DNA of 64,000 bases from Pyrrhoderma lamaoense (taxonomy: Eukaryota; Basidiomycota; Agaricomycetes; Hymenochaetales; Hymenochaetaceae). The stretch is taken from assembly GCA_002794735.1 (NCBI GenBank), contig NBAZ01000002.1, forward strand, positions 2,604,001 through 2,668,000, read 5' to 3'. Below the pieces are notes generated by a model. That model saw only the letters and a program-made list of their open reading frames with translations, had not been told where the DNA came from and made no database searches. Position numbers and translations under genes: made by a program. This document shows, one piece after another, positions 26,303 through 37,642 of this stretch; position 1 is the first letter of the stretch, and each line of letters begins with the position of its first letter.

Positions 26303-27160
26303 ATGGTATGCATTTTTCATCTATCTTTCCTCTAATAAATTAACATGTTTTGTCAATCAGCCTCCCCCAAAATCTAAAGGCGGCAAAATGTTGTCGCTAA
26401 TCAACTGGCGACTGAAAATTACTTTGAATGATGGTCGAGCCCTGACTGGACAAATGCTTGCTTTTGACAAACACATGAACCTTGTTCTTGCCGACTGTGA
26501 GGAATTTCGACGTGTAAGGGCAAAGAAGAAATCTGGAGAAGAAGGTCCTGCTCCAGAACAAGAGATTAAACGTACCCTTGGTCTTGTCATCCTTCGAGGA
26601 GAGTCAGTAGTCAGCTTAAGTGTTGAAGGCCCGCCTCCAGTAGTAGATGAGGACAAGAAAATGGCAGGAGTATGTTATCATTCATACATTTCCTCATCTA
26701 AATCCATACATTTTTCATACATCTTGGTCTATACACATTAGTTCATTAAGCTCTTGTTTTACTAATAATTACCATCCATCAGATCCTTCCTGGTCCTGGC
26801 CGTGGAATGCCGGCAGGTCGCGGTATGGGTATGATGCCTCCAAGTACGTGCTTTACTCTCTCGAAGCCGATGTGACAGGAGATATTAATGTTTTACTTCC
26901 ATTCTTTGCTGCTCACTTCAGTGGGTGCACCTTCGTTTGCTCGTCCTCCTGTCCCATTTGGAGGGCCTCCAGGGATGCCAGGTGTTCCACCACCGGGTTT
27001 CCGTCCACCGGGCTTCCCTCCTTTCCCACCTCCACCAGGGATGGGAGGCCCAGGCGGACCTGCGCCTCCTGGGTATGTCTTAGTGTCTACTTCGGGTGTT
27101 ATTGAAAAAACTAATTTGTCCTATTTTACCGGTAGCTTCCAGCCCCCTCCTTCACAATAA
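26303..27160 (+). CDS. SMB1: Small nuclear ribonucleoprotein SmB
   Basis: Core Sm ring protein of spliceosomal snRNPs. Sm1 is seen in NWRLKITLNDGRALTGQMLA followed by FDKHMNLVL; Sm2 in LGLVILRGESVVSLSV. A proline/glycine tail follows (PPGMPGVPPPGFRPPGFPP), as in SmB/B'. Five exons: 26303-26305, 26361-26669, 26783-26843, 26922-27072 and 27136-27160 (FQPPPSQ, TAA). Exon 1 supplies only the ATG. The next exon starts PPPKSKGGKM, matching the short lead before the Sm fold in homologues. A start at the internal Met 26388 is the alternative. Divergent from NMO. Confidence 0.92.
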
Positions 27161-30100
27161 TAAGTGATGGAAGAGAAGTGTTTCGATGGATATATAACGA
27201 CACACCGGCTCAGGAAGCCCAGATCCAGTTTTCTCTGGTCTCTTCATTCATAAAAGTTCTACGAAGAGCTGTCTTCGTGTTGCTTTTCTAAAATCTAACT
27301 TGTGGAGTATGAAGAGTTCAATGGTTGTATGAATGATGTCTTATAATCTGCTGTTTTCGTGTACTTTTGAAATTCTTTTCCTTCTTTAACATCCTCACAG
27401 TCTGCCGGTGCGAAAACTAATTTGAACATCGATGAGGAAGAATGGAATATGTTTCATGAACCCTTCTAATAAACAATATCTTCCGTCAATGATGTTCGAG
27501 AACTATAAGAGCTGCGTTAACTTCCATTTTTAATTCCCGAAGCATCGTGTTTTCATCGTGTCCCCGGCTCGGGAGTGAACTTGGGGGTGTAGATAAGTAT
27601 GTATGTTTAATATTCCTTACCGAAAGTTGTGTCTTGATCACCACCTAAAGTTTTTTTTTCAGGACCATGTTCAACTTCACACACCCCAATGTGTTCTACA
27701 CGTGTCTGTGTCCTTGTGCAAGATCTGGTCCACTAAAATGTGACCTCTAAAGAGAGGTACAGAGCCTAACCCACGAGACTCCAAGCTAATCGGGTCAACG
27801 TAAAACTTGAGAAGACAGAGGACGAAGGAACGAAGAACATATAAGAAATTAATGATTGGAAGTTTCTCAATATCTAGTTGAAGAATATCGAAGGATTATA
27901 TCAATTCATTGTTATATTTTTTTGCCTAAGGGTATTGGAGACAAGCATCAATCAATTTTAACCGACTTCAAGCTTGACGGACCTGACGGAAGTAACATGA
28001 TGGGGATCCCAACGAAGAAAAAAAGGTTATAGTCCCTGGTTCTCCGACCTCACTTCATATCCATATCATATTTCACCTCCTTTTGCTTCCTTGTCCTTTT
28101 TTGTCCTTTTAAAGCCACTGTTCTCATTGTTCTCTTGTTTTCTCACCCAACTCGAGGAAAAAGGGACTTCGTATCAGAAAAATTTCTACTAAACTTCTGA
28201 CGCAATCTAGAAACAAAGAAAGAAAGAAATTGGCCACACTTCTTGCTTACAACAACACTATTCGTCGTAGATAAATTAGAGTATGTAGGGTTTACTAGGG
28301 TCGGTAAGGTTAATGCGATCTGAGTTGGGTTTCGCCATATACTTGGGAGCGGTTTTTTTTTCTTTTCCATTGGAACGGAGTAAGGGTCTCCCGCCGGTCT
28401 AAACTGTTTAGATTTTTATCTCCCATTATTATATTTTCTTGTTTTCTTTTCCAACAAATAAAAAAAATGATAATTATATTCTTTTTTATTATTATATCTT
28501 TTTTACTGATAAAAAATACTTTCAAGGTTCATTCAGGTTCCAATAGGTCGTTGAAGTGAGGCGCTCGGTCGTACCCATTCTCCCTAGAATAGGCGGATCA
28601 TCCTTGAGCTATTAGCAACGAATCGAGATTCACCCACTTCAGCGGTTTCGACATAGTTAACACGGGATCATATCACTCATCTGTCCAGCAGCAAGCTTCT
28701 GCTCACTAGAACCACCGTGGAGTGTGTTCTGGCTGATTGTACTCTATCATTGGACGGTGAACCCAATCCCCACAAGGCCACCGGTCCCCATCCCTGCTGA
28801 GCAAATATATATAGCCTAATAACATATTTATGGAACGTCAATACCTCACAACTGCGTAATATGACATTATGACCTTGAACTTTCCTTTCCTTCTCAATTA
28901 CGCATGTTTTGTTCCGCAGTCGAAAAAGTAAGGTTTCTCGCTTGCCTTGGCTTAAGGATCAGAGGAGGGGTAAAAATACGATTTTCGTTACTTTTCTCTT
29001 TTCCCTTTTTCCTTCCATTAAGCTTGCTCTGTTCCTGACTATACGTCTGATACGGGAAAGTGGAAAGTCAAATGTCCCAATCCGAGAGATATGGCTAGTG
29101 AAACCATAAACGTTAACTGAAATCATCTGATCACGTTATATCCTCCATGTTCCACCCTCTTCTCTTCCCTGCAAGTACCCGTCAATGGTCAAACCCAAAA
29201 ATATGACAACCTCATCTCATCTCCTATCTCTTATTTTCCAGTCCAATGAGATCCATTGTAACACTTTTATCCACCTTACACCGACACCGCGAAGCTGATT
29301 ATCAATTTGATTCGCTATTTGCCGTTTCTTCTTTGTATTTTCATATTTACGAGCTCCACCTGCTCTACTAGTCACTAACTTAGTGGCAAAAAGTTCCCTT
29401 CCTCCCCCCTTTTTTCTCATTGGATCTCATTCAGTTTCATTTTATATACTTAACACACTTGCTACCACTTGTACGTGTACAAATTTTGAAATTCGCAGAT
29501 CGCGGGAGACGCCATACGGGTAGTGTGCGTGTCAAACAAGTAGAGTAGAATTCTTTGATGTATGTTGCCTTGCCGTCACATTGTTTACAAAGTTTGAAAT
29601 AGTCACTCTTGAACCTTGAACGCGGGTATCTCCTTTCTCTGAAACTACACTCTCACAACTTTGAATTAGTGCTGGATGGAATGTTTAATGATTACGCCCT
29701 CCCTACCTACCCCTCAAATAAGTTCTGTTAACTTATTCTATGACGTTTTGCTTCCGATTGTGATTGCCTGGTATACGAGAATCGAGACTAATTATTTTAT
29801 CTATCTATCTGTTCTCCACAACTTTAGAACATCATAATCCTGAAATCTCTCTCGCGGATAAGAGAACTGTCACAATCACCAATTAAACCCGGACCCGAGA
29901 GGGAGAGGAGTCTTTTTTTCTCTCTAAACAACAGCCTAAAAGTTCGGTTGTGGGTTCACTGCGCGTGTCCGAGTCCGAGTTCTCTGGCACTTTGCGGCTC
30001 TAACCCGAAAGAGGTAGACAATGGTTTAAACAAGCTTAGCCCTTAACATTATCAATGAGTCCTTCCGGCGGTAAGGTTCAATTCTTATTTTTTTTTAAAT

Positions 30101-32619
30101 AGTTTTTCATTTTTTCAACATATTACCATTTTATCATTTTATTTTTAATTTACCTCCTTTTTATATAATTCTTATTCATCTCTAATTTTTTCTCATCGCA
30201 CTTAAACTACCCCCAAAGCCGTTAATGTGCGTGGCTTGAGAAATTCTTATTCACAATTCTAATTTCCAATATTGATCACAGGCACTTGTTCCGAATCACT
30301 CACTTGCTCTACACACTATATTCAAATCTCGAATCTCCTCGAAATTTGAAACTGTATCTAGAAAAGGAGAATACGGGGATTGTGACAAGATTAAATTAAA
30401 AAAATTCGTGACCTTCCTGACTCTGATCAGAGCGCGCTCTCTCCTCCCCCGGCTTAACTCACTACTATCATCACTTATTACTGAAATAAGAGATAATAGT
30501 GATGCGGTCAAATTTGATCGTGCCTATACGAATATAATTTACTTTCGGTTTATTTTTGGGCGCGCTATTGATGATATAGAAATGGCTTATAAAGTTAAGT
30601 TAAGTAAAAGGGTCTCTGGAGACTGCCGTGGCGGGTGCTAAGGGAAGGGAAAGCGCAAATGGAGAAAGGCTCCAAAGTATCTTTCGATTGAAGGTAGGTA
30701 AACCTGAAGGGAAAGGTGTATCTACTGGCGCTCAAATGGTGCGATGTTCCTTTTGGTAATCCTAGTATGAACAGGTGATTGCGTGTTTGCTCATGCCGAC
30801 AAAAACTGAACAACTCTTATCCAAGGTCCCGAAAAGGGAACCAACATATTAGGTTCAAAGTTCCTATTCAAGATACAAAGCTACTAGTGGGGACAGATCC
30901 CAAGGAGGATATAATTATTTATAACCCGTATAGCACATAGATCAAGTAAAAAATTTTCAAAGTTCTCTAACCACAACAATGTTACAATTCAAAACTTTTC
31001 GTTTCAGTCTGTGATTAGGATGAGAAGCTCGGACGGCGCACTTACGCACTGTTCGCTCGCTTTGTACGGTACCCGTATCGGCGACAAGACGCCCAGAAAC
31101 CATCTATCAAGAGTATAATACGCATATAACAACTTGTTCATTACCCGTCCCGACCATCCCGAGTCTAAAGTGATCGACCCCCCCTAAGGAAATAATAGTC
31201 TAACGCCACACATCCAAACTCAAAACTTGTATTGCAATCAAGGACACGGAACCACAATCTTTATATCGTCACTTCCGAACATCGTTATAATAAGTGTTCT
31301 GCGGGAAGTGCAAATAGGTCGGTCCTTGCCCCCCCTCTCCCCCTCTTTCGCGTCATTCAAAGAAGAATATATTTAAGCACGGTCTCATATAAAGTCGGAC
31401 CGAAAAACTTGAAACTTGGAGTGAGAGAGACTCGTCGGAGGAGGAAAAATAACGTATGTGTGTACCTCCGTGTGTCCGTGTGTATATGTATGTGGCTTAA
31501 CACGCATAAGTCCGTACGTGAGTTCCCTCTCGGTGTTTTGAAAGACTTGGATTAATGATCGGAATTGAAAAACCCGGTGTCTTTCGAGTCGTCAATTGTT
31601 TTTGAATGAAATTTCAAAGAGAAGAAAAAGCCACCGTGTCCCGCGAACCTTGACTATCTACCCAGAGATACAAAATGGCATAGTGGATCCACACTCCAGA
31701 ACTTTAGAATCAAAGGGAGAAGATAAGAGAATATAACATGCCAACTTCACCTGATCACCATAAACCCTTCACTTTTCAAGGTGCCTTACGATCGGGCTAA
31801 ATTAATCGTTAGCACGGAAAGCTTCGATGTAACATTCTTCACTCCTAATAATAATTGGACCCGTCGTCTGATTGTGTTAGAGAAAAGTGTAATCTGGCGG
31901 TCTAACGGTCAAATATATCAACAGAGGAGTAAACGCAAAAAGATACATACATGTATAATGTTTGTATACACAGAAACGGAACTACGGGAGGCGTCCCGAA
32001 CGTTGTGAGGAATGCAACTCTTTACCGACCTTTCCTTGTTCATTTCGCGACAAGTACGGATCAGAATTGAAAAAAAAAACTGTATTGTATTTCGGGACGT
32101 GGATACAGTACGGAGCTTGTAGGTCCATGATCCTTGAATTCTTCACAACAGGGCTTTCCGATACAGGGGCTAAAAGCCCAGCAATAAGCTCGTCATAGCT
32201 TTTTTTTCTCTCCTTCGTCGCGGTCTTCATAAGCCAAAATGCCCGAAAAATGCTATGATGATAACCCGGAAGAGACTGTGAATCCTACTCTAAGGGGTGG
32301 TCTGATGTTATATGCTAGAAATTATTTGCGTTTGCCTCCGATAACTCTAGAAAGTTGTGATGGCCATACAAACGGTCAGGGCTGAGGCGGTATCCGCGAG
32401 AATGTATGAACACCGGAAGGTGGGTTGTCAGAAAAGTAAATATTATCACCTGTGAGAGAGTCGTTCGGGTAAAAAAAAGAGAGTTGCTAGCTGAATGGGT
32501 GGCTTGCGGCGGGAAAAGCCGAAACTGACTTGCTGTAGAGAAAAGGAACACAAAACTCAACGTGTACATTCAGTTTTACCTGTTTATGAGAGACCGCAAC
32601 TTTGGTTACATACAGTTAT
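27161..32619. other. Gene-poor region before the retroelement
   Basis: About 5.5 kb of AT-rich DNA with T/A homopolymers. Open frames are at most 107 codons and show no domain, splice pattern or codon structure that I can support. Nothing recognised. Confidence 0.5.
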
Positions 32620-32624
32620 TTCCC
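32620..32624. repeat. Target site duplication, left (TTCCC)
   Basis: Five bases immediately before the left LTR, identical to those immediately after the right LTR (42213-42217). Confidence 0.9.
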
Positions 32625-33148
32625 TGTTACGACCGCAGTGGTTAGACAAGGTCGTTGCTTGCGTAAGCACTGATGTGGCGATAACAGTAGTTGTGTACAC
32701 AGTTTGTCTTGACGCTCAAGACCACTAGTAAGCTCAGTAGCTGTTGTCTCACTGCGAGAGAACTCTACAAGTTAGTTATATTCAAGTACTACTTAATACA
32801 ATATGCATACCTGTGAGAGAACTCTACAAGAGGTTAACTTATGGTGGTGACGGTCAGAAAATGAAGTGTGTGAGGAGTTCTCTCGCAGATTGCCGGGTTT
32901 ATATACTTGTGGAAACTGTGATTAATAAGCAATGAATAATGGATGATAAATCAAAGAATGAGTCAGTTGCGAAATGGAGTCAATTAGTAATAAGTGAGTC
33001 ATGCGAGAATGAGTAAGCGATGCATGAGTCATGTGAGCTGAGTCAACGAGAATGCATGGTTGGAAGTAATAAACAATGCGTCAATAACACGTCAACATTG
33101 GTAACAGGGGACTTAGAAGAAAATAGAAATTTAGTCCTGTTCGTGATA
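32625..33148 (-). repeat. Left LTR (3' LTR of the element)
   Basis: 524 bp, matching 41689-42212 with six transitions. Its inner end reads ...GTGATA instead of GTGACA, so the terminal CA dinucleotide is altered. It contains TATATAAAC on the minus strand at about 32896-32905, a possible TATA box, and two copies of GAGAGAACTCTACAAG. Confidence 0.95.
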
Positions 33149-33179
33149 TCACCCCCCTTCTATGGCTGATACACCTGGA

Positions 33180-36100
33180 TCAGCGCAATGCCGTAGAATA
33201 TTCTTCGTAAAAATTTTGGAGGGCAATTGGGGCATTAATTAGATGGGTTTTAGGTTCCCATGAGTTGCTTTCTTCACCCCATCCTTGCCATTTAACAAGG
33301 TACTCGAGATGACGTCCTTTTTTCCGTACATCTAAAATTTTTTCAACCTCATATTCTTCTTCTCCTTCAATCTCGATTGGGTCTGGTTCTGGTGGGGTTC
33401 GTCTTTCTATTGTGTCCTTATGAGCTGGGTAGAGTAGAGAAACATGGAAAACTGGGTGTATATGCATTGATTCTGGTAATTCTAGCTTGTATGCTAGATC
33501 GTTAATTTGCTCAATAACTTTGTACGGTCCCAGTCGTCTTGGGTTTAATTTGCGTGTGCCTGTAAGACGAATGTTACTTGCATCCAGCCATACTAGATCT
33601 CCAATTTGAAGTTGTGGAGCCTCTGCTACATGTTGGTCATACTGTTGTTTCATCCGTTGTGCTGTGACTTCGAGAGCTGCCTCTGCTTCTTTACGAGCTT
33701 GTGTTAATTCCATTAACCGTTGTTCTACTGTGGGTAGATTCAAGGGTGGTAGATCTAGGATTTGGAATTCTGGGTTAAAGCCGTAGTTTAAGTAAAATGG
33801 AGATTCTTTTGTAGCGCTGTGTTTCCAGTTGTTGTATGCGAATTCTGCTGTTGCAAGTAATGAAGCCCATTTCTCTTGTCTTTTGTCAATGTATGCACGC
33901 AAGTATTGTTTCAACGTCTGGTTCACACTCTCTGTCTGTCCATCTGTTTGAGGGTGGTAAGCTGTAGAGAACGAACTTTTAACTCCAATACGTTCTAGTA
34001 GTGTTCTCATGAAACGCGAGATAAACGTTGACCCTCGATCTGATATGATTCGTTTTGGGGTGCCGTGATGTTTCCAGACATTGTCTAAGTATAGTTCTGC
34101 CACTTGTTCTGAGATTACATCCGAGGTTGTTGGAATAAAGTGCGCTTATTTAGAAAAACGGTCTACAACCACGAGTATTGCATCAAAATCTTTAGATTTT
34201 GGAAGTTGTGTTATTAAATCGCATGACACTTCCTTCCATGGTTGATTTGCTACTGGATTGGGCATCAGTGGACCGTTCTTTCCGTGTGAAGTTCTTTGTA
34301 GTTTGACAAGTACGACATCCTTGCACGTATCGTTCCACAAAGTTTAGCATTCCTGGCCACCAGTAGTTTCGTGATACTAGTTCGTAAGTTTTCTATTTCC
34401 CTGGGTGACCTGCTGCAGGTGAATCGTGGTGTGCTTGCACTACTTTACGACGTAGTTCCTCTTTTTTGGGTACGTAAACCTTTCCTCTAAACAGTATTAG
34501 ACCATCTTCCATGTTCCATTCCTCTATTCCTTTCCTCAGTGCCCTCGGCCCTATCTCCTCAATCCTTCCTAATGACTCCACCAATCCTTCTTCCACTCCC
34601 ATTTCCTCTCTTATCTCCTTTAATAGTTCTTTATCGCCCTCAATCTGTGTCATGCCTCGCCGTAACGCTTTAACTTTTAGTACTTTGGGATCAATTAGTA
34701 CTTTGCTTTGGTTATCAGCTTCTTTGGGTTGTAAATGAGGCATTCTTGACAGTGCATCTGGTTTTCCTCCCAGTCTTCCAGGTCAATGTATGATCTTGTA
34801 ATTAAAGCGGCTTAAAAACAGGCTCCATCTCGCTTGTCGTCGTGTCAGTGTTCTAGATGTGGAGAAGTAGAGGAGATTTTTGTGATCTGAGATAATCTGT
34901 ACTGAGTATTCTCCCCCTTCTAAATAATGTCTCCACTCTTCTAGTGCACGAATGATAGCGAGTAACTCTTTATCGTAAATCTCGTAGTTTCGTTCTGCTT
35001 CATTTAGTGTCTGCGAGTAGAAAGCAATAGGGTGTATCTTTCCGTCAGTCCCTTTTTGTGATAGTACTGCCCCTGTTGCATAGTCTGATGCATCACATTC
35101 AACGATAAATGGTTGTGTAAGATCTGCCATTGCTAGTATTGGTGCCGAAGTGAATGCCTGTTTTAGCATCTGAAAAGCCTGTTCTTGTTCTTCTCCCCAC
35201 TGCCATACTGTGTCTTTGCACATTAGACGAGTTAATGGATTTACTTCATGCGAGAAGTTAAGAATAAAACGACGATAGAAGTTGGCAAATCCTAAAAACG
35301 CTTGTAGTTCTTTAAGTTTCTTGGGGGTAGGCCATTTTAGTACCGCTTCTACTTTAGCAGGGTCCATCTGTACGTGTCCTTTAGAGATTATCATGCCCAG
35401 AAACTCCACTTGTTTCTTGTAGAACTCGCATTTTTCTGGTTTGCAGAACAGGTCGTTCTCTTGTAATCACTGTAGTACTTCTTTAACGTGCATCGTATGA
35501 CTCTGGTAGTCTGGAGAAAAGATCAAGATATCGTCTAAATAGATCACTACATAGACTCCTTTGAGGTCCTTAAAGAGGTCATCCATCATATGTTGAAATG
35601 TAGCCGGGGCATTTGTCAGACCAAAGTTCATCACCATTGGCTCATAAAGTCCTTGTGGTGTTCTAAATGCTGCTTTCCACTGGTCTCCCTCTTTAATACA
35701 AATGTTGTTGTATCCCCATCGTAGATCTAGCTTGGAGAATACTTGTGCTTTGGCTAAACGGTCTACTAGAGTCTGTGTGAGAGGTAGTGGGTAGCGGTTT
35801 TTGATTGTAATTGCGTTCAGTCTTCTGTAGTCAACCACAAGACATAGTGAGCTATCCTTCTTTTTAACAAAGAATACTGGGGCTGCTGCTGGTGATTTCG
35901 ATGGTCTGATGTAGCCTTTTGCCAGGTTTTCCCTTAAGTACTCGTTCATTGCTTCGCTTTCATTGGGTGCTAGTGGGTATACCTTGGAAAACGAGGGTGT
36001 TGCACCTGGTACGAGGTCAATACTGTGGTCATATGGTTTTGGTACTGGCATTCGCTCTGATGCTTGTTTAGAGAACACATTTACAAAAGCTTTAAACTCT

Positions 36101-36931
36101 TCTGAGATCTCGCTTGCCACCTTTGGCCCTTGCTGTTGTGCTATTGTCTGCGCATATGTGTAAGTTGCAGCCAATTTAAGAGTAACCTTCTCGTTACTGG
36201 GGGTAAAGAACTCGTCTCCTTCCTCTTCTTCAAACCATTCCAGCTCCATCTCCTCCTCCTTTTCCTGCATCCTCATCCTCTTCATCATCAGCGGCCTCTT
36301 CTCCCATTCTATCCCATCTTCTTCTTCCTCTTCTTCAGCTGCTTCCACCGTAACTTTATTTAAGTTCATCTTTCGAGACTGTATTTCAAGAGTTTGTTTG
36401 GAGGTAGTGCTTTTGTTTCTCTTCATAGTGTAGTCTGGTGAACATCGTTTGAAGTGTATTTGTCCTTCTCTCCAGTTAATATCTGGGTTGTGGTAACGGA
36501 GCCAGTCGATGCCCATAATTACTTCATCTGTGCCAATGTCCGTTATTGCAAAGTTAATCGTTTCATCGTGTTGTCCAATGATTAATTGGAGTTGGGTTGT
36601 GTGGGTGATAGCACCCATTGCATTTTCGGAGTCATCAGCATTTCGAAGAGGTATTGGGGTGGTAAGTTTTTTGGTGGTAACATTGTTTCTTTTTACAAAA
36701 CGCCAGTTGAGGAAGCTTGTGGAGGCTCCACTGTCAATCATTGCCTGTGTAGTTGCAGAACGGTTCTCTCCTTTCAGTGTTATTGGGACGTGTATCTGTC
36801 GACGTAGATTTTTATTTTGAGACGTATAAATATTGGATACATTTGCTTTAACAACATCGTATTTCTGATTAAACGAGACCGTGTTCTGCATCACGAGTGG
36901 TGCAACTGTCCGCTGTGACGCTTCTAAAAAG
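33180..36931 (-). pseudogene. pol: Gypsy pol polyprotein (PR-RT-RH-IN-chromodomain), broken
   Basis: Aspartic protease with DSGAS (about 36724-36738). Reverse transcriptase with YLDD at about 35531-35542 and MNFGLTNAPATFQHMMDD. RNase H with FIVECDASDYATGAVLSQ (about 35080-35120). Integrase with an HH (AHHDSPAAGH) and CC (GCRTCQ) zinc site, SDRGSTFIS and AYHPQTDGQTESVNQ. C-terminal chromodomain VEKILDVRKKG...YLVKWQGWGEESNSWEP (about 33200-33370), which marks a chromovirus. In-frame stops lie at 35467, 34783, 34393 and 34146. A single-base frameshift lies at about 34281-34300; downstream, integrase and chromodomain are open to 33180. The frame opens in the -1 register relative to gag, so frameshifted gag-pol expression is likely in an intact parent. 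Confidence 0.93.
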
Positions 36932-37637
36932 ACGACTTGGGAGATTCCTCAACCTTGTCTGTCTTTAGCAACTTGGCAAGCATCGCTCTGACTTCCTCGA
37001 GAGTCTGCTGCTCGCTCTTCCCCTGTTCCACCTCTTTAACCGAAGCCGTTTCCTTTCTCTCTTCCTCTCCTGTGGTTGCTGCTTTAGCTCTCCATGTGCT
37101 ACTCTGGCTACCGCTGCTGTTGTTGCTATTGGGGGTGTATCTCCAACCAGTCCGACATTCATTTGCTTGATGCCCTTTGCGTCCACATTTCAGACATTCG
37201 TTAGCTCGTCTGCGACGTTCGAGTTCTGGTTGTGGTACGCGAGTTGGGGTTGGTGCCGTGCGCAGTGCATCTACTTCCATAGCATCGCTTTTGCCAGTTC
37301 CAGTAGTAGTAGTAGCAGTAGTAGTAGTAGTAGTAGCCATGGTTGTCGAAGTGAGGTGGTCTCTTGTGCGTTGCAGGTTTTTGCAGATTGTGCTCGCTTG
37401 TGTCATGAATTCTGCAACCGTCTGTGCACGTGGTATGATCGAGACCATGTATCTCTTCACTTCTGCTGTCAGTCCGAGTTCGTATTGGCTAGCTAGTGCA
37501 CCATCGCTCCATTCTGTCATAACCGCGAGTCTTTGGAATTCTGCATTGTACGTCTCGATATCCTTGTAGCTGCTTAGCTTGAGAGTGCGTAGCTGTCTCT
37601 CCGCATCTCCCTTCCTGTCATGAGGCCCGAACCGTGC
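36924..37637 (-). pseudogene. gag: Gypsy gag, C-terminal part with zinc knuckle
   Basis: Continues the capsid (EARFGPHDRKGDAERQLRTL, EFQRLA) into a Thr-rich linker. It then has a CCHC knuckle CLKCGRKGHQANEC (CX2CX4HX4C, about 37150-37195). It ends at TAG 36924-36926. It is cut off from its N-terminal part by the insertion at 37643-39411. Removing that insertion and one target copy restores one continuous frame. Confidence 0.88.
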
Positions 37638-37642
37638 TTCCA
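37638..37642. repeat. Target duplication of nested insertion, left (TTCCA)
   Basis: Identical to 39412-39416; both lie inside gag. Confidence 0.88.
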
